Origin: Clostridium cavendishii DSM 21758
GTDB lineage: Bacteria > Bacillota > Clostridia > Clostridiales > Clostridiaceae
Length of the DNA: 64,000 nucleotides
Assembly: GCF_900141845.1 (NCBI RefSeq)
Contig: NZ_FQZB01000021.1
Span: 1-64,000, forward strand
Direction of reading: 5' to 3'
The position numbers and the translations under genes were made by a program. Of this stretch, positions 40,708 to 48,878 are shown in pieces (the first letter of the stretch is position 1; every line of letters begins with the position of its first letter). The notes under the pieces are model-generated. The model had not been told where the DNA came from, searched no databases, and was given only the letters and a program-made list of their open reading frames with translations.

Positions 40708-41982
40708 ATGGATATAGGGAATGAAGATGATAAGCAGATTAAAACTAATAAAAAATCCAGCAAGATTATAATAACTATAGTAATAACTGCCTTAATAATA
40801 TCAAATATAGGAGCTTTTTATGCTGGAAATAAGTTAGCTTTTAAAGGAGTATCTTTAGGAGCTACTAATGATGGTATAAAAAATTTGAAGAATATAGAAG
40901 ATGTTTCTAAGTATGAAAAGCTTTTTAAAATAAGAGCTTTAATTTATAAACTTTATGATGGGAATATAAAAGAAGATGATTTAGTAGAAGGTGCAATTAA
41001 AGGTATGACTGAATCGCTTAAGGATCCATATACAGTATTTATGAATAAAGATGAATATGAGGATTTTAGTGAGAAAAGTGAAGGAAACTATATGGGTGTA
41101 GGAATGCAAGTAGGCGAAAAAGACGGTAAAATGGAGGCTGCAACTGTATTTGAAGGTTCACCAGCAGAGAAGGCTGGTATAAGACAAGGAGATTTTATAG
41201 TAAAAATAAATGATATTCCGATAACAGGGAAAGATATAGATAAAGCTGTTTCAATGATGAAGGGAAAAGAAAAAGCAGAAATAAAACTTACTATTTTAAG
41301 AGAAAATAAGTTGTCAGAAGTTAAAGTGACAAGAGATATAGTTAAAATGATAAATGTAAAAGGTGAAATGTTAGATAAGTCTGTAGGCTATATAAGAATT
41401 TCTAGCTTTGATGAAGATGTAGCAAAAGATTTTAATAAAAATTTAAAACAGCTAAAAGATAGAGGTATGAAAGGTTTGATACTAGATTTAAGAGGAAATC
41501 CTGGTGGATATATGAATGAATGTGTAAATGTAGTTTCTAACTTTATACCAAAAGACAAAGTTATAGTATCTACTATAAATAAATATGGAGATAAGGATGA
41601 AAGTAAATCTGTTGGAGGTATGGCTATAGGCATGCCATTAGTAGTATTAACAGATGGAGGTTCTGCTTCAGCATCAGAAATAGTATCAGGAGCAATAAGA
41701 GATTATAAGATAGGTACATTGATAGGAAAGAAAACGTATGGTAAAGGTGTTGTTCAAACTGTAATAGATAAAACTAGACTTAATTTATTTGATGATGGAA
41801 CGGCTTTAAAAGTAACAATATCAAAGTACTACACACCAAATGGTGAAAATATTCATAAAAAGGGAATAGCACCTGATATAGAAGTAGACTATCCAAAAGA
41901 ATTAGCTGAAAAACCATATGATAGGAATGTAGATCCACAATTTAGCAAGGCATTAGAGGTTATACAAGAAAAGATTAAATAG
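40708..41982 (+). CDS. S41-family carboxy-terminal processing protease (CtpA/CtpB-like)
   Basis: A 424-residue protease with an N-terminal membrane anchor (about residues 20-42), a PDZ domain (about 95-180; YMGVGMQVG; AEKAGIRQGDFIVKIND) and a S41 catalytic domain with LDLRGNPGG, the serine segment DGGSASASEIV and the lysine segment KKTYGKGVVQ. It trims or degrades secreted proteins from the C-terminus. In Bacillus CtpB, encoded beside ftsEX and minJ as here, cleaves SpoIVFA during sporulation. The start is ATG 40708, after GGAAGGG; an in-frame GTG nine bases upstream overlaps that site. The next gene follows after 13 bases, so they are co-transcribed. Confidence 0.93.
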   Translation: MDIGNEDDKQIKTNKKSSKIIITIVITALIISNIGAFYAGNKLAFKGVSLGATNDGIKNLKNIEDVSKYEKLFKIRALIYKLYDGNIKEDDLVEGAIKGMTESLKDPYTVFMNKDEYEDFSEKSEGNYMGVGMQVGEKDGKMEAATVFEGSPAEKAGIRQGDFIVKINDIPITGKDIDKAVSMMKGKEKAEIKLTILRENKLSEVKVTRDIVKMINVKGEMLDKSVGYIRISSFDEDVAKDFNKNLKQLKDRGMKGLILDLRGNPGGYMNECVNVVSNFIPKDKVIVSTINKYGDKDESKSVGGMAIGMPLVVLTDGGSASASEIVSGAIRDYKIGTLIGKKTYGKGVVQTVIDKTRLNLFDDGTALKVTISKYYTPNGENIHKKGIAPDIEVDYPKELAEKPYDRNVDPQFSKALEVIQEKIK

Positions 41983-41995
41983 GAGGATCTAACAA

Positions 41996-43252
41996 ATGGA
42001 ATTAGCATTATATACATTAAGAGCTGTGGCTTATGCTATTATTGAGCCATCTATGGCATTAGTTATGCTTGCTATAGGAATAATGTTTTACATGCAAAAT
42101 AAGAAAGTTGCTGCAATGCAAAGAATGATAATTGGAGAGCGTCTTTGCTCTCCATTAGAGTTAACCTTATCACAAATGGTTTTAGGAATATTTGCAGGGA
42201 CATTAGCAAGTCTTATGTTAACTAGTTTAGGAGTAGTTTTTAATGAAAACTCAGGTATAGAAATTTTATTTATAATTTCAGTACTACTAATGCTATATAA
42301 ACCAAGATTTTTTTGTTTCTCATATTCAGCAGCAATATTAGGTATGATAAGCATAATAAGTTCTATAATATGTAGTAATATTGGTCAACCCTCTCCTATA
42401 AAAGTAAATATTACTAGTTTAATAACCTTTGTAGGGATATTACACGTAGTTGAAGGATTACTAGTTATGTTGGATGGTACTAAAGGTGCAGTACCAGTAT
42501 TTACAAATAGAGATGATAAGATAATGGGTGGATTTGCCCTAAAAAGAAACTGGGCATTACCAATAGCTATAATTATAGCAGGTTCAGGCTATGGCAAAGT
42601 AGGATTTGATAGTTTGCCAATTTTAAATAGTAAAGAGTTAATACTTGCATTAGCAACTGCTGCAATGACAATAATACCTTATTACGGAGTAGTAGGTTAT
42701 AATACAGTTACATTTACAAGAACAAAAAGAGAAAAATCACTTCAAGTAGGTTTTACAATACTTGTATATGGTGCTATTATAACTTTAGTAGCTCAAACTT
42801 GCAGATTGGGATTACCGTTTGAGATATTTGCAGTACTAATTACACCAATAGCTCATGAAGGTGTAATGATTCTCCAAAGGAATCTTGAAGCAAAGAGAAA
42901 GCCTAAGTTTGTGTCTGATGAAAATGGGGTTGTAGTTTTAGAAGTATCACCAAACTCACAAGCATATATAGAGGGTATAAAAAGTGGGGATAGAATATTA
43001 GAAATAAATGACAATAAAGTGAACTCTGAATTAGAAGTATATACTGCAATTAAGCAAAGTTATATGGGAACATCTATGAAGATAAAAAATTCAAAGGGTG
43101 AGATTGTAGATAAACTATTTAATTTTGATAAAACTAAAAGAATAGGTGTTGTATTAGTACCATTGATGGTAAAACAAGATGATGTTATAGATTTTAATGC
43201 AGAAAAGTTTAAAGATGTATTAGATAAAATAAGAAAAAAAGATGAACATTAA
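41996..43252 (+). CDS. MinJ-like multi-pass membrane protein with PDZ domain
   Basis: A 418-residue protein. About eight hydrophobic helices fill residues 5-290, and a PDZ domain lies at about 305-370 (VVVLEVSPNSQAYIEGIKSG and RILEINDNKV). Layout, length and neighbours (ftsEX, ctp, uvrB) match Bacillus MinJ, the polar adaptor that links DivIVA to MinCD and keeps division at mid-cell. The call rests on architecture and synteny, since MinJ sequences vary. GGAGG is well placed and the gap to ctp is 13 bases. A strong terminator follows. Confidence 0.8.
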   Translation: MELALYTLRAVAYAIIEPSMALVMLAIGIMFYMQNKKVAAMQRMIIGERLCSPLELTLSQMVLGIFAGTLASLMLTSLGVVFNENSGIEILFIISVLLMLYKPRFFCFSYSAAILGMISIISSIICSNIGQPSPIKVNITSLITFVGILHVVEGLLVMLDGTKGAVPVFTNRDDKIMGGFALKRNWALPIAIIIAGSGYGKVGFDSLPILNSKELILALATAAMTIIPYYGVVGYNTVTFTRTKREKSLQVGFTILVYGAIITLVAQTCRLGLPFEIFAVLITPIAHEGVMILQRNLEAKRKPKFVSDENGVVVLEVSPNSQAYIEGIKSGDRILEINDNKVNSELEVYTAIKQSYMGTSMKIKNSKGEIVDKLFNFDKTKRIGVVLVPLMVKQDDVIDFNAEKFKDVLDKIRKKDEH

Positions 43253-43256
43253 AAGC

Positions 43257-43304
43257 TATCCACAGAAATGATAATTTTAAATATTATTTCTGTGGATATT
43301 TTTG
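43257..43304 (+). terminator. terminator of the ctp-minJ unit
   Basis: TATCCACAGAAAT pairs with ATTTCTGTGGATA (13 bp), followed by TTTTTGG. Confidence 0.9.
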
Positions 43305-43399
43305 GCTTAAATGATGGAAAGTATAAGTTGAATTTGATAAGATGATAATTAGAAAATAATTAAAAATAAAAAATAGATATTATGAAAGAGGTGAAAATT

Positions 43400-45370
43400 A
43401 TGGAATTTAAAATAGAGTCAAAATTTAAGCCAACTGGTGATCAACCACAAGCTATAGAGAGTTTAGTAAATGGAATAAATAAAGGTGAGAGATGTCAAAC
43501 CTTACTTGGTGTTACTGGGTCAGGTAAGACCTTTACTATGGCAAATATAATAGAAAGAACTCAAAAACCAACATTAATTTTGGCACATAATAAAACCTTA
43601 GCAGCTCAACTTTGCTCAGAATTTAAGGAGTTTTTTCCAAACAGTATAGTTGAATACTTTGTGTCTTATTATGATTATTATCAACCAGAAGCTTACGTTG
43701 CTCAAACAGATACCTTTATAGAAAAGGATGCATCTATAAATGATGAAATAGATAAATTAAGGCATTCAGCTACATCAGCACTTTTTGAAAGAAGAGATGT
43801 TATTATAGTGGCTTCCGTCTCATGTATTTATGGTCTTGGTAACCCAGAAGAATACAAAAATCTTACTATTTCATTAAGAGAAGGAATGGAAAAAGATAGA
43901 GATGAAGTTATAAGAAAACTTATAGAAATTCATTATGAAAGAAATGATATAGATTTTGCAAGGGGAACATTTAGAGTTAGGGGAGATAATTTAGATATTA
44001 TTCCAGCATCATCTTCTTCAAAAGGAATTAGAGTAGAATTCTTTGGAGATGAGATAGAAAGAATAAGAGAGTTCGATGTACTTACGGGCAATATATTAGG
44101 GGATAGAAAACATGTGTCTATATTCCCAGCATCTCACTTTGCTACCTCACAGGAGAAACTAGAGGGAGCGATTAGAGTTATTGAGGATGAGCTTGAAGAA
44201 CGCTTGAAGGAATTGAATGCTCAGGATAAGCTTTTAGAAGCACAAAGACTAAAACAAAGAACTAATTATGATATAGAGATGATGAGAGAAATGGGATATT
44301 GTACAGGAATAGAAAACTATTCAAGAGTGCTTGACGGAAGAGGTCAAGGAACGCCACCTAAGACCCTTATAGATTACTTCCCAGAAGATTTCTTAATGTT
44401 TATAGATGAAAGTCATGTAACACTTCCACAAGTAAGAGCTATGTATGCTGGTGATAGATCAAGAAAAGAAAATTTAGTAGAGTACGGTTTTAGACTTCCT
44501 TGTGCTTATGATAATAGACCTCTTAAGTTTCATGAATTTGAGAAGAAAATAAATCAAGTTGTATTTGTGAGCGCTACACCAGCACAGTATGAAATAGATA
44601 ATTCTAATAATATAGCAGAACAAATAATAAGACCTACAGGACTTTTAGATCCTGAAATAATTATACAACCAGTAACAGGGCAAATAGATGATTTGTATGG
44701 AAGAATACAAGAAACCGTTAAAAAAGGTTTTAGGGTTCTGGTTACTACACTTACGAAGAGAATGGCTGAAGATTTAACTAAATATTTAAAGGAACTGGGT
44801 GTTAAAACTACTTATATGCATTCAGATATAGAGACTATAGAAAGAATGAAAATTATAAGAAGTCTAAGGCTTGGAGAAGAGGATGTGTTAGTAGGTATAA
44901 ATCTTCTAAGAGAAGGATTAGATATACCAGAGGTAGCTTTAGTCGCTATCTTAGATGCAGATAAGGAAGGCTTTTTGCGCTCAGAAACTTCACTTATACA
45001 GACAATAGGTAGGGCTGCGAGAAATTCTGAAAGTAAGGTTATAATGTATGCTGATAGAATAACTAATTCTATGGATAAAGCTATAAAAGAAACAAATAGA
45101 AGAAGAGAAATACAGATGCAATATAATGAGGAAAATGGAATAACTCCAACTACTATAATAAAAGATGTAAGAGAAGTTATAGAAGCAACAACAGTAGCAG
45201 AGAAAACTGCCGAATATGAAGCTAAAAAGGCGGTAGAGGAAAATGATGTACCTGTAGAAGTTTTAATAAAGAAATATGAAAAAGAGATGAAGGAAGCAGC
45301 TAAAAATCTACAGTTTGAAAGAGCAGCAGAACTTAGAGATGCAATTAACAAGTTAAAAGAAAAAATGTAA
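43400..45370 (+). CDS. uvrB: Excinuclease ABC subunit B
   Basis: A 656-residue UvrB, normal length. It is the damage-verifying helicase of nucleotide excision repair, loaded by UvrA and then recruiting UvrC. Walker A LLGVTGSGKT, the beta-hairpin region YYDYYQPEAYV, DESH (IDESHVTLPQ), motif VLVGINLLREGLDIPE, QTIGRAARN and the C-terminal UVR helix pair (QFERAAELRDAI-like) are all visible. The start is ATG 43400, six bases after GAGGTG; an earlier ATG at 43382 lacks a site. No LexA-type box is evident upstream. A terminator follows, so uvrA, 3.5 kb downstream, is a separate unit. Confidence 0.97.
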   Translation: MEFKIESKFKPTGDQPQAIESLVNGINKGERCQTLLGVTGSGKTFTMANIIERTQKPTLILAHNKTLAAQLCSEFKEFFPNSIVEYFVSYYDYYQPEAYVAQTDTFIEKDASINDEIDKLRHSATSALFERRDVIIVASVSCIYGLGNPEEYKNLTISLREGMEKDRDEVIRKLIEIHYERNDIDFARGTFRVRGDNLDIIPASSSSKGIRVEFFGDEIERIREFDVLTGNILGDRKHVSIFPASHFATSQEKLEGAIRVIEDELEERLKELNAQDKLLEAQRLKQRTNYDIEMMREMGYCTGIENYSRVLDGRGQGTPPKTLIDYFPEDFLMFIDESHVTLPQVRAMYAGDRSRKENLVEYGFRLPCAYDNRPLKFHEFEKKINQVVFVSATPAQYEIDNSNNIAEQIIRPTGLLDPEIIIQPVTGQIDDLYGRIQETVKKGFRVLVTTLTKRMAEDLTKYLKELGVKTTYMHSDIETIERMKIIRSLRLGEEDVLVGINLLREGLDIPEVALVAILDADKEGFLRSETSLIQTIGRAARNSESKVIMYADRITNSMDKAIKETNRRREIQMQYNEENGITPTTIIKDVREVIEATTVAEKTAEYEAKKAVEENDVPVEVLIKKYEKEMKEAAKNLQFERAAELRDAINKLKEKM

Positions 45371-45430
45371 TTTTTCAATAGTTAGTATTGTAGGTTATTG
45401 AAAATTGCTTTGGTATAAAATTATAAATAG

Positions 45431-45480
45431 ACAAAAGTTGAGTTTTGAATTATTGAAATTTCAACTTTTGTTTTTTTTTG
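45431..45480 (+). terminator. terminator of uvrB
   Basis: ACAAAAGTTGA and TCAACTTTTGT form an 11-bp stem (weak inner pairing in the loop), followed by nine T residues. Confidence 0.9.
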
Positions 45481-45672
45481 TTATATTTTCAGGGAAATAA
45501 TAAATAGAAAAATAATATTTATAATTAATACAGAGTCGTAAGAATTATTATATTAAAAAAATTATTTTTAAATAAAGTGTGAAATTTTAATTATAAGGCA
45601 TGTTAATTGTAATGTAAGTTAATGAAAGGTCTCGCTGGAAAATTTAATTTTAAAAAAGATGAACTTTAATAT

Positions 45673-45698
45673 TAATTTGTTTCTAGGTATGACGATAG
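45673..45698 (+). promoter_or_regulatory. Possible SigD-type promoter of the chemotaxis receptor gene
   Basis: TAAT (45673-45676), 14 bases, GACGATAG (45691-45698) resembles the motility sigma factor pattern TAAA-N15-GCCGATAA with three mismatches. It lies 70 bases before a chemoreceptor gene. The rest of 45481-45766 shows nothing else. Confidence 0.3.
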
Positions 45699-45766
45699 TT
45701 ATATTGAAATGATTTTACGGTAAACAAAAGACGAAAAAACAACAATTTACAGAGGAGGATTAAATC

Positions 45767-47764
45767 TTGAAACTAAAATCTAAATTTATTACTTTCTTTA
45801 TAGTATTTGCTATTGTACCAATATTGTTAGCAGGAATTATAGTTGAAATCGCCATTTCAAGGAATATTTATAATGATGAGGAGACGCGATTGAAAGTACA
45901 AAGTGAAATGTCTAAAAATAGTATTGTTGATACTATTACTTTGCTGCAAAAAATAGGCATCGATATTTCTACAAGAAATGATATTAATAAATATCTAACT
46001 AATGTTAATAGTGGAATAATCAATGAGGATGATAAGAATAAGCTTATAACAAGATTCCAAGGTGATATTAAGCGTTATACTGATTTTGACGATATAGTTT
46101 TAATCAATAAGAATGGTACAGCGTTATTAAATGCAGTAAATACATTAGAAGGTAAAGACTTATCTCAAATGGAATACTATACAAAAATGAAGTCTAGTAA
46201 GGCTATAACAGTCTCCAAAGTTAAAAAGAGTGTAGCTAGTGGAAATCCTATAGTGATAGTGGCTATTCCAATACTAGAGAATAATGAACTTAAGGGTTCT
46301 TTACTAACTTCAATATCTTTAACTAATATTTCTAAAAATTACATTAATAATGTTAAAATAGGGGAAACTGGATATGTATATGTTGTAGAAAGTGATGGAA
46401 CTATGTTGGCACATCCTAAACCTGAAGAAATATTAAATCAAAACTTTAATAAAGTAGAAATATCTAAAAAGGTTTTAAGTGCTAAAAATGGTTTTGATGA
46501 ATACACGTATAATGGAGTATCAAAAATAATATCATATTCTACGGATGAAACTCTTGGATGGACTTTTATTGCTAATGTACCATTAACGGAAGTTAATAAA
46601 ATTAGTGATCTAACAATGAAAATAATGTTAATAATAGGGGCTGTAACTATAGTTGTAGTAGCATTTTTTGCGTCACTTATAGCTAGAAGACTGTCTAATC
46701 CAATTGTTAAAGTTTCAGAGGCTATGCGCAAGATATCTGAAGGTGATCTTACTGTTACTGTAGATATAAAAGGTAAAGATGAAATTGCTAAAATGACTGA
46801 GAATATTAATAACACCCTTAATAGCTTAAAAGGTTCTATAAGTGGAGTACAGGATACGTCAGTTGTTGTTGAAGAAAATGCAAGTAGCCTAAAAAATAGT
46901 GCTGGGCAAATGTCATCTTCTGCTGGGGAGGTTGCATCTGCAATACAAGAAGTGGCGAGAGGTGCAACAGATCAAGCTGCTGAACTTGTGGATATAGCTT
47001 CTGTATTAACTACATTTAGTGAAGAATTAGCTATAGTTGAACGTAGTCTTTTAAATGTAAGTATGAAAACAGATGAATCACAATATAAAGCTGTAAATGG
47101 TAAGGATAAAATAGATATGTTATTAGAATCTATAACTTCTATTACAAGCTCATTTAATGTTGTTACAAGTAAGATAAATGGTCTTTCATCTACAGTTTCT
47201 AAAATAGGAAATATTACAGATGCAATAAATGCTATTTCTGAACAAACAAACTTACTTGCACTTAACGCCGCTATAGAAGCAGCTAGAGCTGGGGAGCAAG
47301 GAAAAGGCTTTGCAGTAGTAGCTGAAGAGGTAAGAAAGCTTGCAGAAGAATCTAGAAATTCTTCAGAAGAAATTTTATTACTTATAAAAACTATTGCAAA
47401 TGAAACAAATGATGTTATAACTACAACTGAAGATGTTAAAGTATTGCTAACACAACAAAAAGGTATTGCTGAAGATACAACAGATTCATTTAATAATATT
47501 ATAACATCTATAAATGATATAACTCCATTAATGAATGAAACTAAAAATTCATTAGATAATGCTAATAAATCAAAGGATGTTGTAAATAATAAGGTTCAAG
47601 GTATTTCAGCTGTGTCAGAAGAAGTTTCAGCTTCAGCAGAAGAAATTGCAGCTTCAGCAGAAGAGTTAATGTCTTCAAGTGAACAACTTGCTGAAATGGC
47701 AGGTAAAATGGATGACGCATCTGAAAATTTAAAAACTAAGATTGATGTATTTAAAATTAATTAA
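45767..47764 (+). CDS. Methyl-accepting chemotaxis protein with Cache domain
   Basis: A 665-residue membrane chemoreceptor. TM1 at about 7-28, outside double-Cache sensor about 35-280 (VLINKNGTALLNA; TGYVYVVESDGTMLAHP), TM2 about 285-308, HAMP about 308-362 (RRLSNPIVKVSEAMRKI), then the signalling coiled coil with the conserved tip EQTNLLALNAAIEAARAGEQ and GKGFAVVAEEVRKLAEES. It senses a small ligand outside and controls CheA; the ligand class is not evident. The start is TTG 45767, seven to eight bases after AGAGGAGG; no ATG fits. It lies between uvrB and uvrA, which are neighbours in many Firmicutes, so it may be an insertion. Confidence 0.94.
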   Translation: MKLKSKFITFFIVFAIVPILLAGIIVEIAISRNIYNDEETRLKVQSEMSKNSIVDTITLLQKIGIDISTRNDINKYLTNVNSGIINEDDKNKLITRFQGDIKRYTDFDDIVLINKNGTALLNAVNTLEGKDLSQMEYYTKMKSSKAITVSKVKKSVASGNPIVIVAIPILENNELKGSLLTSISLTNISKNYINNVKIGETGYVYVVESDGTMLAHPKPEEILNQNFNKVEISKKVLSAKNGFDEYTYNGVSKIISYSTDETLGWTFIANVPLTEVNKISDLTMKIMLIIGAVTIVVVAFFASLIARRLSNPIVKVSEAMRKISEGDLTVTVDIKGKDEIAKMTENINNTLNSLKGSISGVQDTSVVVEENASSLKNSAGQMSSSAGEVASAIQEVARGATDQAAELVDIASVLTTFSEELAIVERSLLNVSMKTDESQYKAVNGKDKIDMLLESITSITSSFNVVTSKINGLSSTVSKIGNITDAINAISEQTNLLALNAAIEAARAGEQGKGFAVVAEEVRKLAEESRNSSEEILLLIKTIANETNDVITTTEDVKVLLTQQKGIAEDTTDSFNNIITSINDITPLMNETKNSLDNANKSKDVVNNKVQGISAVSEEVSASAEEIAASAEELMSSSEQLAEMAGKMDDASENLKTKIDVFKIN

Positions 47765-47795
47765 TTTTATAAAAGTGTATATTTAAAATATAATT

Positions 47796-47841
47796 AAACA
47801 CCATGGGATTTCGTTAATCAATGAAACTCATGGTGTTTTAG
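47796..47841 (+). terminator. terminator between the receptor gene and the orphan gene
   Basis: AAACACCATG (47796-47805) pairs with 47829-47838, with partial inner pairing of GGATTTC and GAAACTC; short T-run. It can serve both converging genes. Confidence 0.8.
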
Positions 47842-47847
47842 TTAGTT

Positions 47848-48618
47848 TTAGTTTTTACCGACTGTACTTTTAATTTGTAAAATTTCCAGGGATAATGTAT
47901 CTATTTCGAAAAACATTTTGTATTTTTCAATTATTTTTGTAGTTGCCTTTGGAAAAATTGTAGATATTATATTGTCAACATCTACTGAATTTGAATTTAT
48001 ATAGTATACAAATACTGTATCAGAAGGGAAATGGCTTTGTATAAGGGCTAATACTTTTTCATCAAAATCTGGAACTAAAATTGCATATCCAATCTCAGCA
48101 TTAGTATTTTTTTTGTGTAGAAGGTATAATTTATTAAAATTATCATTATCAATAGCAGTTAAATCATACTTTTCTTTTAGAAAACTCAGTATTGCATTAT
48201 ATTTGTAGGACTCATCATTTTCAATAAGTTCCTTATGTTTACTTAAAACCTGTTCATTATAGGATTGGATAATATTATAGAGATCCTCGTATTTTAAATT
48301 AGAATATATGTTTTTGGTTTCTGGAAAGTTTTCATTAATTTTGTTTGATGCAATCAAAATATCTTTATTTGAATTAATTTTAGAGTTTTTATCTAAAATA
48401 TTAGGCTTAAAATTTTTTGATTTATTAACTTCGACAGTAGTATTATTTGAGATAGTTTTATTAGTTACTTTTGATCCCGATAATTTAATTTTCTCAGATT
48501 TATTAATGGCATCTTTAAGATCCGATATTGGCACTTTAGGATACCATGTTCGAATGGCATCTAAAGAAACTGATCCTACGCTTGAAACCATTGTTTCTAT
48601 TTTGCTTATATTTAACAT
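47848..48618 (-). CDS. Unrecognised 256-residue protein
   Basis: A 256-residue soluble protein I do not recognise. Residues 1-45 look like a winged-helix or small helical domain (MLNISKIETMVSSVGSVSLD, then PKVPISDLKDAINKSEKIKL). Residues 46-100 are low-complexity, rich in Asn, Ser and Lys. Residues 105-256 look folded, with alternating strands and helices (EIGYAILVPDFDEKVLALIQ; FVYYINSNSVDVDNIISTIF). No signal peptide or membrane segment. AAGGGGGC precedes the ATG at seven to eight bases, so it is probably real. It is a lone minus-strand gene between a chemoreceptor and uvrA. Confidence 0.7.
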   Translation of the reverse strand: MLNISKIETMVSSVGSVSLDAIRTWYPKVPISDLKDAINKSEKIKLSGSKVTNKTISNNTTVEVNKSKNFKPNILDKNSKINSNKDILIASNKINENFPETKNIYSNLKYEDLYNIIQSYNEQVLSKHKELIENDESYKYNAILSFLKEKYDLTAIDNDNFNKLYLLHKKNTNAEIGYAILVPDFDEKVLALIQSHFPSDTVFVYYINSNSVDVDNIISTIFPKATTKIIEKYKMFFEIDTLSLEILQIKSTVGKN

Positions 48619-48807
48619 TTTAACAGCCCCCTTATTAAATAATATAGCTTAATTTTAGTATAAATGGATAAAAATGTAAATAGGAAGTGAATAATTAATA
48701 TATAACGAATGAATTAAATAAATGTGGACATAAATAAAAGGTATATTAGCGTACTTTTTAGTTGACTTTAAATTATTAATTAATTAAAATTATTAGTATA
48801 GATATGA

Positions 48808-48819
48808 GAACTGATGTTC
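48808..48819. promoter_or_regulatory. LexA (SOS) box upstream of uvrA
   Basis: GAACTGATGTTC matches the Gram-positive SOS box GAAC-N4-GTTC exactly, 59 bases before uvrA. A half site AAGAACG lies nine bases further. The region 48619-48878 otherwise holds no gene. Confidence 0.75.
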
Positions 48820-48878
48820 ACTACAAGAACGAAAAAATATATTGACAATAAAAACAGATAAAATAGAGGAGAGAAAAT

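Noticed and set aside
44812..45378. 188-codon open frame antisense to the end of uvrB
   Set aside because: It is fully inside uvrB, Ser/Ile-rich as expected for the complement of AT-rich coding DNA, and has no ribosome site.
48308..48652. 114-codon plus-strand frame over the orphan gene
   Set aside because: Overlaps the minus-strand orphan ORF, which has the better ribosome site and a protein-like composition.
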